Shown one piece after another: positions 15,603 to 24,221 of a DNA stretch of 64,000 bases (the stretch's first letter is position 1; each line of letters begins with the position of its first letter). Below the pieces are notes generated by a model, which saw nothing but the letters and a program-made list of their open reading frames with translations, searched no databases and had not been told where the DNA came from. A program made the translations under genes and the position numbers. Source of the stretch: Tabrizicola_A sp964393035 (GTDB lineage: Bacteria; Pseudomonadota; Alphaproteobacteria; Rhodobacterales; Rhodobacteraceae); contig CAYMRX010000001.1 of NCBI GenBank assembly GCA_964393035.1, positions 372,001 to 436,000 of the forward strand, read 5' to 3'.

Positions 15603-16532
15603 TTAATAGGCGGCGCCCTTCATCGTCACCATCTCGATCATTCGCATCACCACGGGCGGCAAGGAAGACCCGGCCCGCGTGATCAGACCGAATGGCTCCA
15701 CCTCGATTCCCAGATCAATGGGCAATGCGACATAGGGGGCATCGGGGCCTGACGCGAAGGTTTCGGCCACGGCGCGGGCGATGGGGGCAATCGCGTTCGA
15801 TTGCTGCATCATCGCCAGGGTCAGCAGGAAAGACGAGGTCGACAGACGCTGCGGCGGCAAGGGCAGGCCAAGTTCCGCCAGCCGCGCCTTGACCGTGCGG
15901 CCGAGAATGGCGTCCTGCCCCGGCATGACCCAATCGAATTCCAAGAGGTCTTCGGGCGTGAGATCGACCCTCCCCGCCAAGTGATGCCCGCGCCGGACCA
16001 AAAGCGAAACCGGTTCCGTCTCCAGAAGCCGGGCTTCAAAGATATCCGGGCTTTGATCGGCGGGCAGGCGGCCGACCACGAAATCAAGTCGGCCGTTCAG
16101 AAGCTGCTCGCACAGAAGGTCTGAGGGGGCGACATATACTTCGGCGGTGACATCCGGCAGCGCCAGCCGAGCATGACGCAAGGCAGGCAGCACCCGGTCC
16201 ATCGCCGGGCCTGTGACAGAACCGATCCGCACATGGCCTTGCGTGCCTGCGGTGATGCCTGAGATTTCCCGCTCCGCATCCCGAAGTTCGATCAACACCC
16301 GCGCCGCGCGCCGGGCAAGGCTCGCGCCCACATCGGTTAGTGCAAGGCCCCTGCCCACCCGCTCATGCACCGCATGCCCGACAATCGTTTCGATCTCGGA
16401 CAGCAACCGCGAGGCCGCAGGCTGGGCCATGCCCAATTCCTCCGCCACATGCCCAAGCTGCGCGCTTTCCCGCAAACTTGCCAAAAGCTGCAAGTGCCGC
16501 AGTTTCAACCCACGTTTCAAAAAAGCCGCCAT
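15603..16532 (-). CDS. gbpR: LysR-family regulator, GbpR-like (sugar-binding protein regulator)
   Basis: 309 residues. An N-terminal LysR winged helix (LRHLQLLASLRESAQLGHVAEELGMAQPAASRLLSEIE, residues about 11-50) is followed by a LysR substrate-binding domain with GHVRIGSVTGPAMDRVLPAL and the effector-cleft segment DFVVGRLP. It is transcribed away from chvE-gguAB with a shared 155-bp control region. This is the arrangement of gbpR, the galactose/arabinose-responsive regulator of chvE in Agrobacterium and relatives. Effector (galactose, arabinose) inferred. Confidence 0.88.
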   Translation of the reverse strand: MAAFLKRGLKLRHLQLLASLRESAQLGHVAEELGMAQPAASRLLSEIETIVGHAVHERVGRGLALTDVGASLARRAARVLIELRDAEREISGITAGTQGHVRIGSVTGPAMDRVLPALRHARLALPDVTAEVYVAPSDLLCEQLLNGRLDFVVGRLPADQSPDIFEARLLETEPVSLLVRRGHHLAGRVDLTPEDLLEFDWVMPGQDAILGRTVKARLAELGLPLPPQRLSTSSFLLTLAMMQQSNAIAPIARAVAETFASGPDAPYVALPIDLGIEVEPFGLITRAGSSLPPVVMRMIEMVTMKGAAY

Positions 16533-16539
16533 TTCGACA

Positions 16540-16570
16540 TCTCATTTTCGTTATGAGAAATATACATAAC
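16540..16570. promoter_or_regulatory. Overlapping dyads in the gbpR-chvE divergent region (GbpR site candidate)
   Basis: GTTATG-N9-CATAAC (16550-16555/16565-16570) is a perfect dyad, and TCTCAT-N7-ATGAGA (16540-16545/16553-16558) overlaps it. The segment is AT-rich, abuts the gbpR start, and has the T-N11-A-like geometry of LysR sites. Confidence 0.5.
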
Positions 16571-16687
16571 ATTATTTGACCGATATGTCATCGCCTGCCA
16601 ATCCTGTGGCCGTCAGCCGCCTTGGATTCGGTCCGGGGCAGAGGCTGGTTACGCGCCGCGCCACATGCGGCCATGGGGAGGAAGACC

Positions 16688-17761
16688 ATGAACCTTTCAA
16701 GACGCGCCCTTCTGGCGCTTGCTGCTGCCACGTCGATGATCGCGGCACCGAACTTTGCCTTTGCGCAGGACAAGGGCCTTGTCGGCATCGCCATGCCCAC
16801 CAAATCCTCGTCGCGCTGGATTTCGGATGGTGAGTCGATGGTGAAACAGTTCACCGAAGCCGGCTATGCCACCGACCTGCAATATGCCGAGGATGACATC
16901 CCGAACCAGTTGGCCCAGATCGAGAACATGATCACCAAGGGCGCCAAGGTTCTGGTGATCGCGGCCATCGACGGCACCACGCTGTCGAATGCCTTGGACA
17001 ACGCTGCTGCGGCAGGCATCAAGGTGATCGCCTATGACCGCCTGATCCGCGATTCCGGCTCGGTCGACTATTACGCCACCTTCGACAACTTCAAAGTCGG
17101 TGTGCTTCAGGCCAACAGCCTTGTGCAGTGCCTGAAAGAGCGTTTCCCCGATCAAAAACCCTTCAACGTCGAACTCTTTGGCGGCTCGCCCGACGACAAC
17201 AACGCCTTCTTCTTCTACGATGGCGCGATGTCGGTGCTGCAACCGATGATCGACGCGGGCGAGATTGCCATCGGCTCCGGTCAGGTTGGCATGGATGTGG
17301 TCGGCACGCTGCGTTGGGATGGTGCGGTCGCTCAGGCCCGCATGGACAACCTTCTGTCGGCAAACTACGGCGACAAGGCCCTGCACGGCGCGCTGTCGCC
17401 CTATGACGGGCTGTCGATCGGGATTCTCAGCTCGGTCAAGGGCGTCGGCTATGGCTCGGGGGATCTGGCCATGCCTTGCGTCACCGGCCAAGACGCCGAA
17501 ATTCCGTCGGTGAAGTCGATGATGGCGGGCGAGCAGTATTCGACCGTTTTCAAGGACACCCGCGCGCTGGCCGGGGTGACGGTGAAGATGGTGGACGCGA
17601 TCATGCAGGGCGGTGAGCCCGAGATCAACGATACCGCCACCTACAACAACGGCGTCAAGGTCGTGCCGTCTTACCTGTTGGAGCCGAATGCGCTTGGCGT
17701 GGCAGACATCCAGTCGATGCTGGTCGACTCGGGCTATTACACCGCTGACCAGCTGAAGTAA
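16688..17761 (+). CDS. chvE: Periplasmic sugar-binding protein ChvE (galactose/arabinose/glucose)
   Basis: 357 residues with a signal peptide (MNLSRRALLALAAATSMIA, predicted cleavage after AFAQ-type Ala at about 24). A type-1 periplasmic binding domain follows: GIAMPTKSSSRWISDG, NMITKGAKVLVIAAIDGTT, IAYDRLI and VFKDTRALAGVTVKMVDAI. Sequence pattern and gene order (chvE-gguA-gguB-gguC) match the multiple-monosaccharide-binding ChvE family. GGGGAGGAAG precedes the ATG at 16688. It delivers sugar to the GguAB ABC transporter. Confidence 0.92.
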   Translation: MNLSRRALLALAAATSMIAAPNFAFAQDKGLVGIAMPTKSSSRWISDGESMVKQFTEAGYATDLQYAEDDIPNQLAQIENMITKGAKVLVIAAIDGTTLSNALDNAAAAGIKVIAYDRLIRDSGSVDYYATFDNFKVGVLQANSLVQCLKERFPDQKPFNVELFGGSPDDNNAFFFYDGAMSVLQPMIDAGEIAIGSGQVGMDVVGTLRWDGAVAQARMDNLLSANYGDKALHGALSPYDGLSIGILSSVKGVGYGSGDLAMPCVTGQDAEIPSVKSMMAGEQYSTVFKDTRALAGVTVKMVDAIMQGGEPEINDTATYNNGVKVVPSYLLEPNALGVADIQSMLVDSGYYTADQLK

Positions 17762-17775
17762 GCTGGCGGCAATCA

Positions 17776-17807
17776 GGCCCGCCCTGCTCCCATGGGGCGG
17801 GCCTTTC
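17776..17807 (+). terminator. Intercistronic attenuator hairpin after chvE
   Basis: Stem GGCCCGCCC/GGGCGGGCC (17776-17784 with 17795-17803) followed by TTTC. Such partial terminators let the binding protein be made in excess over the membrane components. Confidence 0.6.
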
Positions 17808-17819
17808 ATCCGGGAGGGG

Positions 17820-19352
17820 ATGATGACAGTGCTTTTGGAAATGCGGGGGATCGGCAAAAGCTTCCCCGGCGTGCGTGCCTTGGATCAGGTGAACCTGACG
17901 GTCGAGGCGGGCGAGATTCATGCGATCTGCGGCGAGAACGGGGCGGGGAAATCCACGCTGATGAAGGTCCTGTCCGGGGTCTATCCCGTAGGCAGCTATG
18001 ACGGCGAAATCCACTATGACGGCGCCGTGCTGGAAAACCGCACCATCCGCGACTCTGAGGCCAAGGGCATCATCATCATCCACCAGGAGCTGGCCTTGGT
18101 GCCGCTTTTGTCGATTGCCGAGAACCTGTTCATCGGCAACGAGATTGCCCGCAAGGGTGTGATCAACTGGCCCATGGCCTTTCAAAAAACCGAAGAACTG
18201 TTGCGCAAGGTGGGCCTGCACGAGGCCCCCGGCACCATCGTGGGCAAGCTGGGCGTCGGCAAGCAGCAATTGATCGAGATTGCCAAGGCTTTGGCCAAGG
18301 ATGTGCGGTTGCTCATTCTCGACGAACCCACCGCCGCCTTGCAGGAAAACGACAGCCAGAAGCTGCTGGACCTGATGCTGGAGTTGAAAGCGCAGGGTGT
18401 CACGCAGATCATCATCAGCCACAAGCTGAACGAAATTTCCCGCGTCGCCGACCGCATCACCGTGATCCGCGACGGCTCCACCGTCTCGACCATCGACCGC
18501 ACCGATATTTCCGAAGACCGCATCATCCGCGACATGGTGGGCCGCGATATGGCGCATCGTTATCCCGACCGCGTGCCGAACCCCGGCGAGGTGCTGTTGG
18601 AGGTCGAAGACTGGAACGTCTGGCACCCCGAACAGAAGGACCGGCAGGTCATCCACAACGCCGGTTTCCATGTGAAGAAGGGCGAGATTGTCGGCATTGC
18701 CGGTCTGATGGGCACCGGGCGCACCGAACTCGCCATGAGCCTTTTCGGCCGCAGCTATGGGCGCGGGCATACCGGCCGGGTGAAGATGCAGGGCCGCGCG
18801 GTGGATGTCTCCACCGTGGAAAGGGCGATTGCGGCGGGGATTTCCTATGTCACCGAGGACCGCAAGGCGCTGGGGCTGATCCTGGAAGAACCCATACTGA
18901 AGAACATTTCGTTGGCCAATCTGGCAGGCATCGCCCTGCGCGGGGTTCTCGACAAACGGCGCGAGGCCCGGGTGGCGGAGGATTACCGCAAGGCTTTGGC
19001 GATCCGCACGCCGGGGGTGCAGCAAAAGGTGCTGAACCTGTCGGGCGGCAACCAGCAGAAGGTGGTGCTGTCCAAGTGGCTTTTCACCGATCCGCAGGTG
19101 CTGATTTTGGACGAACCGACCCGCGGCATCGATGTGGGCGCGAAATATGAAATCTATACCATCATGAACGATCTCGCTGCCCAAGGGCGCGGGGTGGTGA
19201 TGGTCTCATCGGAAATGCCGGAACTCTTGGGCATGTGCGACCGGATCTATGTGATGAACGAAGGCCGGATCGTGGGCGAGTTGTCCCGCGCCGAGGCGAC
19301 ACAGGAACGGATCATGGCGATGATCCTGAAGACGACAGGGAGGGCCGCGTGA
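17820..19352 (+). CDS. gguA: Sugar ABC transporter ATPase GguA (two ABC domains)
   Basis: 510 residues with two ABC cassettes. The first has Walker A GENGAGKSTL, LGVGKQQLIEIAKAL (signature region) and Walker B LLILDEPTAAL. The second has a degenerate Walker A GLMGTGRTEL, LSGGNQQKVVLSKWL and LILDEPTRGIDVGAKYEIY. This double layout is that of the Mgl/Rbs/Ggu class. Two adjacent ATGs occur (17820, 17823); the second is better spaced from GGGAGGGG. The stop overlaps the gguB start (TGATG). Confidence 0.92.
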   Translation: MMTVLLEMRGIGKSFPGVRALDQVNLTVEAGEIHAICGENGAGKSTLMKVLSGVYPVGSYDGEIHYDGAVLENRTIRDSEAKGIIIIHQELALVPLLSIAENLFIGNEIARKGVINWPMAFQKTEELLRKVGLHEAPGTIVGKLGVGKQQLIEIAKALAKDVRLLILDEPTAALQENDSQKLLDLMLELKAQGVTQIIISHKLNEISRVADRITVIRDGSTVSTIDRTDISEDRIIRDMVGRDMAHRYPDRVPNPGEVLLEVEDWNVWHPEQKDRQVIHNAGFHVKKGEIVGIAGLMGTGRTELAMSLFGRSYGRGHTGRVKMQGRAVDVSTVERAIAAGISYVTEDRKALGLILEEPILKNISLANLAGIALRGVLDKRREARVAEDYRKALAIRTPGVQQKVLNLSGGNQQKVVLSKWLFTDPQVLILDEPTRGIDVGAKYEIYTIMNDLAAQGRGVVMVSSEMPELLGMCDRIYVMNEGRIVGELSRAEATQERIMAMILKTTGRAA

Positions 19353-20542
19353 TGGCTGAACAAAAAGGCCCAAAGGCCAATCTTGCCGCGCATCTCGGCG
19401 GGCATCTGAGGGAAAACGGCATGCTGGTGGCGCTGGTCGCCATCGTGTTCTTCTTCACGCTGGTCGTGCGGATGGCGATCGACGTGGATTTCCTGTCGGC
19501 GCAGAACATCACCAACCTGTTCCTGCAGAACTCTTACGTCATCATCATGGCCTTGGGGATGCTGCTGGTCATCGTGGCCGGGCATATTGACCTCTCGGTC
19601 GGCTCGGTCGCCGCCTTTACCGGGGCGGTGGCGGCGACGCTGACGGTCACGCTGGGCTGGCCTGTGATTGCCGTGATCCCCACTGTGTTGATTGTCGGCG
19701 GGCTGATCGGCGCCGCGCAGGGCTATTGGGTGGCCTATTGGCGCATCCCGTCTTTCATCGTGACGCTGGCGGGGATGCTGGTCTTTCGCGGGCTGACGCT
19801 GTGGCTTTTGGGCGGGCAGAACATCGGCCCCTTCCCGAAATCGTTTCAGGCACTCTCGACCGGGTTCATCCCTGACCTGTTCATGGTCGGCAAACCCAAT
19901 GTCACGGCCCTTGTCGTGGTGGCCGTGGCCGCGCTGATCCTGATCTGGCTGGGCCTGCACGCCCGCAAGCGCGACGCCGAATTCGGGATCGAGCCGGAGC
20001 CTACGGGCCTCTTTTGGGCGCGCAACCTGATCGTCTCCGCTGTGCTGATCTTTGTCGGCTATAAACTCGCCAGCTTTCGCGGGCTGCCGAATGTGGTGGT
20101 CGTGCTGACCCTCCTGACCGTGCTTTACGCCTTCTTTACCGAGAACACGACGCCGGGCCGCCGCATCTATGCCCTTGGCGGCAACGAGAAAGCCGCAAAG
20201 CTTTCCGGTATCAACACCAATCGGCTGGTCTTTCTGTGCTTCGTCAACATGGGCGTCTTGGCCTCGCTTGCCGGCATGATCGTGACGGCGCGCCTGAACT
20301 CGGCCACGCCCAAGGCGGGCACCGGGTTTGAGCTGGATGTGATTGCCGCTGTCTTCATCGGCGGGGCCTCGATGACGGGGGGATCGGGCAAGATCATCGG
20401 GGTCGTGGTTGGTGCGCTGATCATGGGGGTGATGAACAACGGCATGTCGATCCTTGGGATCGGCATTGATTACCAGCAGGTCATCAAGGGGCTCGTCCTC
20501 CTCGCCGCCGTGATCTTCGACGTCTACAACAAGAACAAGTAA
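19352..20542 (+). CDS. gguB: Sugar ABC transporter permease GguB
   Basis: 396 residues, about 10 helices, of the BPD_transp_2 (RbsC/MglC/XylH) class. Visible are VIVAGHIDLSVGSVAAFTGA, the conserved LSGIN loop (GGNEKAAKLSGINT) and FIGGASMTGGSGKIIGVVVGA. The start ATG at 19352 overlaps the gguA stop by one base, so the two are translationally coupled. Works with ChvE and GguA. Confidence 0.92.
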   Translation: MAEQKGPKANLAAHLGGHLRENGMLVALVAIVFFFTLVVRMAIDVDFLSAQNITNLFLQNSYVIIMALGMLLVIVAGHIDLSVGSVAAFTGAVAATLTVTLGWPVIAVIPTVLIVGGLIGAAQGYWVAYWRIPSFIVTLAGMLVFRGLTLWLLGGQNIGPFPKSFQALSTGFIPDLFMVGKPNVTALVVVAVAALILIWLGLHARKRDAEFGIEPEPTGLFWARNLIVSAVLIFVGYKLASFRGLPNVVVVLTLLTVLYAFFTENTTPGRRIYALGGNEKAAKLSGINTNRLVFLCFVNMGVLASLAGMIVTARLNSATPKAGTGFELDVIAAVFIGGASMTGGSGKIIGVVVGALIMGVMNNGMSILGIGIDYQQVIKGLVLLAAVIFDVYNKNK

Positions 20543-20552
20543 GGGCCTTCCC

Positions 20553-21545
20553 ATGCTGATTTCGCAAATCCTGAAACCGGGTGGCGGCCTTGCCGTGGTG
20601 GTGCGTCACGGCACCGAGGCGGCCGTGGTGCGCGGCGCGACCAGCACCTATGCGCTGGCAAGCGAGGCGATCACCAAGGGCCAATCCCTTGCCGCCACCA
20701 TCGCCGCGCATGGCTTGGGCGAGGCGGTGGACCTGCCCGCCCTGCTGGCCGCTGGCCGCGTGACGCTGCCGATCAGCCATCCCGATGCGGCGCATATGCA
20801 CCTGACCGGCACCGGGCTGACGCATCTGGGGTCGGCATCCGCCCGCGATGCGATGCATGCGAAACTGACCGGGGCCGAAACGCTGACGGATTCAATGAAG
20901 ATGTTCCGCATGGGGCTGGAGGGCGGCAAGCCTGCGGCAGGCACCGTGGGGGTGCAGCCCGAGTGGTTTTACAAAGGCAACGGCACGCAGGCGGTGGCCC
21001 CCGGTGCGCCCCTGACCGCCCCCGGCTTTGCCGAGGATGGCGGCGAGGAGCCGGAGATTGCGGGCATTTACCTCATTGGCCCCGATGGCACGCCGCACCG
21101 CATCGGCTGGGCCTTGGCCAACGAGTTTTCCGACCATGTGACGGAACGGGTGAATTACCTGTGGCTGGCCCATTCCAAGCTGCGCCCGGCCTCGTTTGGC
21201 CCGGAAATCCTTGTCGGTGATCTGCCCGCCGATATTCGTGGCACAAGCCGGGTGCGGCGCGGCGATCAGGTGCTGTTCGAAAAACCCTTCCTGTCGGGCG
21301 AGGCGAACATGTCGCATTCCTTCGCCAATCTGGAACATCACCATTTCAAATACGCGCTGTTCCGCCAGCCGGGCGATCTGCATGTGCATATGTTCGGCAC
21401 CGCCACGCTGTCCTTTGCCGACGGGCTGAAAACCCTCCCCGGCGATGTCTTTGAGATTGAGGCCGCCCCCTTTGGCCTGCCGCTGACCAACCCCCTGGCC
21501 TTTGATCCGGCAGAGGCCGGACCCCTGGCTGTGCATCCCCTGTGA
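20553..21545 (+). CDS. gguC: GguC / AraD1-family protein (fumarylacetoacetate-hydrolase superfamily)
   Basis: 330 residues. It belongs to the AraD1/GguC family of FAH-fold proteins: the C-terminal half has EPEIAGIYLIGPDG, GWALANEFSDHVTE, LGPE-type metal region (FGPEILVGDLP) and LEHHHFKYALFRQPGDLHVHMFGT (in parts). It starts 10 bases after gguB. The locus lacks any other obvious dehydratase for 2-keto-3-deoxy-L-arabinonate, so this protein is the best candidate for that step; that assignment is inference. Family membership is solid. Confidence 0.82.
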   Translation: MLISQILKPGGGLAVVVRHGTEAAVVRGATSTYALASEAITKGQSLAATIAAHGLGEAVDLPALLAAGRVTLPISHPDAAHMHLTGTGLTHLGSASARDAMHAKLTGAETLTDSMKMFRMGLEGGKPAAGTVGVQPEWFYKGNGTQAVAPGAPLTAPGFAEDGGEEPEIAGIYLIGPDGTPHRIGWALANEFSDHVTERVNYLWLAHSKLRPASFGPEILVGDLPADIRGTSRVRRGDQVLFEKPFLSGEANMSHSFANLEHHHFKYALFRQPGDLHVHMFGTATLSFADGLKTLPGDVFEIEAAPFGLPLTNPLAFDPAEAGPLAVHPL

Positions 21546-21552
21546 GGCAATC

Positions 21553-23295
21553 ATGACCTTCAAACCCGCCCCTTGGCCCCGTCATCTGCGCTCGCAGGAA
21601 TGGTTTGGCGGCAATGGCCGTGACCAGATCTATCACCGGGGCTGGATGAAAAATCAGGGCTTCCCGCATGACATGTTCGATGGCCGCCCGGTCATTGGCA
21701 TCCTGAACACATGGTCGGAGCTGACGCCCTGCAACGCGCATCTGAATGTGCTGGCCGAATTCGTCAAACGCGGGATCTATGAGGCCGGGGGCTTCCCGGT
21801 CGAGGTTCCGGTGTTTTCAGCCTCCGAATCCGCCTTCCGCCCCACGGCGATGATGTTCCGCAACCTTGCGGCCATGGCGGTGGAAGAACAGATGCGCGGG
21901 CAACCGATGGATGGCTGCGTGCTGCTTGTGGGCTGCGACAAAACCACGCCCAGCCTGTTGATGGCCGCCGCCTCCACCGACCTGCCGTCGATCATCGTCA
22001 CCGGCGGGCCGATGCTGAACGGGTATTTCAAAGGGGAGCGGGTCGGGTCTGGCACCCATCTGTGGAAATTCTCCGAAGCCGTGAAGGCGGGCGAGATGAG
22101 CCAGGAAGAATTCGCCGAGGCCGAAGCCTCGATGAGCCGCTCTGCCGGGTCGTGCAACACCATGGGGACGGCCAGCACCATGGCGAGCATGGCCGAGGCT
22201 TTGGGCATGGCTTTGTCGGGCAATGCCGCCATTCCGGCGGTGGATTCTCGCCGCCGCGTCATGGCGCAGATGTCGGGGCGGCGCATCGTGCAGATGGTGA
22301 AGGATGATCTGAAGCCGTCGGATGTGCTGGTGAAAGAGGCGTTTGAAAACGCCATCCGCACCAATGCCGCGATTGGCGGGTCAACCAATGCCGTCATTCA
22401 TCTGCTGGCCATCGCCGGTCGCGTCGGCATTGACCTGACGCTGGAGGACTGGGACCGCTGTGGCCGCGACGTGCCGACCATCGTGAACCTGATGCCATCG
22501 GGCAAATACCTGATGGAGGAATTCTTCTATGCCGGTGGTCTGCCCGTCGTCATCAAGCGGCTGGGCGAGGCCGGGTTGTTGCACAAGGAGGCGTTGACGG
22601 TTTCCGGCCAGACGGCGTGGGAGCAGGTCAAGGACGTGGTGAACCACAACGAAGACGTCATTTTGCCTGCCGACAAGGCGCTGGCGAAATCGGGCGGCGT
22701 TGTGGTGCTGAAGGGCAATCTTGCGCCGAAAGGGGCGGTGCTGAAACCCTCGGCCGCCAGCCCGCATCTGATGGTGCATCGGGGCCGCGCCGTGGTCTTT
22801 GAAGACATCGACGACTACAAGGCCAAGATCAATGACGAGGCTTTGGACATTGATGAAACCTGCGTCATGGTGCTGAAGAACTGCGGGCCAAAGGGCTATC
22901 CCGGCATGGCCGAGGTCGGCAACATGGGCCTGCCGCCCAAGGTTCTGCGCAAGGGCATTACCGATATGGTGCGGATTTCCGATGCCCGCATGTCGGGCAC
23001 GGCTTACGGCACGGTCTGCCTGCATACCAGCCCCGAGGCGGCGGCAGGCGGGCCTTTGGCGGTGGTGCGGAATGGCGACTTCATTGAGCTGGACGTGCCG
23101 AACCGCCGGTTGCATCTGGACATTTCCGACGCGGAATTGGCCGCGCGTCTGACCGCGTGGACGCCGCTGCATCCACAATATGACAGTGGTTATGCTTGGC
23201 TGCACCAACAGCATGTGCAGGGCGCCGATACCGGGGCGGATCTTGATTTCCTGAAAGGCTGCCGGGGCGCGCCAGTGGGCAAGGACAGCCACTGA
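21553..23295 (+). CDS. IlvD/Edd-family sugar-acid dehydratase (L-arabinonate dehydratase-like)
   Basis: 580 residues. It carries the dihydroxy-acid/6-phosphogluconate dehydratase signatures CDKTTPSLLMAAAS and SAGSCNTMGTASTM and an N-terminal Cys in ELTPCNAHLN; the Cys residues bind the Fe-S cluster. The C-terminal KSGGVVVLKGNLAPKGAVLKPSA and GYPGMAEVGNMGLP are also typical. The length matches L-arabinonate/pentonate dehydratases rather than IlvD of valine synthesis, and it sits in a sugar operon. Likely dehydrates L-arabinonate, possibly also D-galactonate or D-fuconate. ATG at 21553, 7 bases after gguC. Confidence 0.87.
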   Translation: MTFKPAPWPRHLRSQEWFGGNGRDQIYHRGWMKNQGFPHDMFDGRPVIGILNTWSELTPCNAHLNVLAEFVKRGIYEAGGFPVEVPVFSASESAFRPTAMMFRNLAAMAVEEQMRGQPMDGCVLLVGCDKTTPSLLMAAASTDLPSIIVTGGPMLNGYFKGERVGSGTHLWKFSEAVKAGEMSQEEFAEAEASMSRSAGSCNTMGTASTMASMAEALGMALSGNAAIPAVDSRRRVMAQMSGRRIVQMVKDDLKPSDVLVKEAFENAIRTNAAIGGSTNAVIHLLAIAGRVGIDLTLEDWDRCGRDVPTIVNLMPSGKYLMEEFFYAGGLPVVIKRLGEAGLLHKEALTVSGQTAWEQVKDVVNHNEDVILPADKALAKSGGVVVLKGNLAPKGAVLKPSAASPHLMVHRGRAVVFEDIDDYKAKINDEALDIDETCVMVLKNCGPKGYPGMAEVGNMGLPPKVLRKGITDMVRISDARMSGTAYGTVCLHTSPEAAAGGPLAVVRNGDFIELDVPNRRLHLDISDAELAARLTAWTPLHPQYDSGYAWLHQQHVQGADTGADLDFLKGCRGAPVGKDSH

Positions 23296-24212
23296 TGCAG
23301 ACCAAGGTTGCTTTGGTGGGTATCGGCAAGATCGCCGTGGACCAGCATGTTCCGGCGCTTGCCGCCAGCCCGGATTTCGAACTGGCCGCGACGGTCAGCC
23401 GTCAAGGCGCGGTGGCGGGGGTGGAGGCGTTCACCGATTTCCACGCCTTCCTTACCGCCCGGCCCGATGTGCCGGTGGTCTCGCTCTGCCTGCCGCCGGT
23501 GCCGCGCTTTGCCTATGCCGAGGCCGCCCTTCTGGCCGGTCGTCATGTGATGCTGGAAAAGCCGCCCGGCGCGACGCTGGCCGAGGTGCATCGGCTGGAG
23601 ACTTTGGCGAAGGCCAAGGGCTTGACGCTTTACGCCACATGGCACAGCCGCATGGCCCGCGCGGTGGCCGCCGCCAAGGCTTGGCTCGTGGGCAAGGCGG
23701 TGACGCGCGCCCATATCACCTGGCGCGAGGATGTGCGCAAATGGCACCCCGGTCAGGATTGGGTGTTTGAACCCGGTGGCATGGGCGTCTTTGATCCCGG
23801 CATCAATGCGCTGTCGATCCTGACGGAAATCCTGCCGCAGCCGGTGCATCTGACCGGGGCCACGCTGGAGGTTCCCGAAAACCGGCAGACGCCCATCGCC
23901 GCACGGCTGGCCTTCACGGGCAACATCACCGCCGATTTCGACTGGCGTCAGGAGGGGCCACAAACCTGGGATATCGAAATCGAAACCGATCATGGCCCCA
24001 TGGCCCTGCGCATGGGTGGCAATCTGCTGGAGATTGGCGGACCCCCCGTGGCGGGCGAGGATGACATCATGGGCGAATACCCCGCGCTTTACGCCCGCAT
24101 GGCCGACCTCTTGCGCGCGCGCACCTCTGATGTAGACCTGTCGCCCATGGTCCATGTGGCCGATGCGCTTTCCCTTGGCCGCCGCCAAACCGTTGCGGCC
24201 TTCCATTTCTAG
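23295..24212 (+). CDS. Gfo/Idh/MocA-family D-galactose/L-arabinose 1-dehydrogenase
   Basis: 305 residues. N-terminal Rossmann fold VALVGIGKIAVDQHVPAL, then the family signature HVMLEKPPGATLAEVHRLE with the catalytic Lys. The C-terminal part has WVFEPGGMGVFDPGINALSIL, seen in bacterial NAD(P)-dependent galactose dehydrogenases. Oxidises the sugar to the lactone, which the SMP-30 lactonase downstream opens. The start ATG overlaps the dehydratase TGA (TGATG). Confidence 0.87.
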   Translation: MQTKVALVGIGKIAVDQHVPALAASPDFELAATVSRQGAVAGVEAFTDFHAFLTARPDVPVVSLCLPPVPRFAYAEAALLAGRHVMLEKPPGATLAEVHRLETLAKAKGLTLYATWHSRMARAVAAAKAWLVGKAVTRAHITWREDVRKWHPGQDWVFEPGGMGVFDPGINALSILTEILPQPVHLTGATLEVPENRQTPIAARLAFTGNITADFDWRQEGPQTWDIEIETDHGPMALRMGGNLLEIGGPPVAGEDDIMGEYPALYARMADLLRARTSDVDLSPMVHVADALSLGRRQTVAAFHF

Positions 24213-24221
24213 GAACCTGAC

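Noticed and set aside
19235..19351. Longer N-terminus for GguB starting inside gguA
   Set aside because: The extension is a shifted reading of the gguA end. The ATG at 19352 fits the permease start and couples to the gguA stop.
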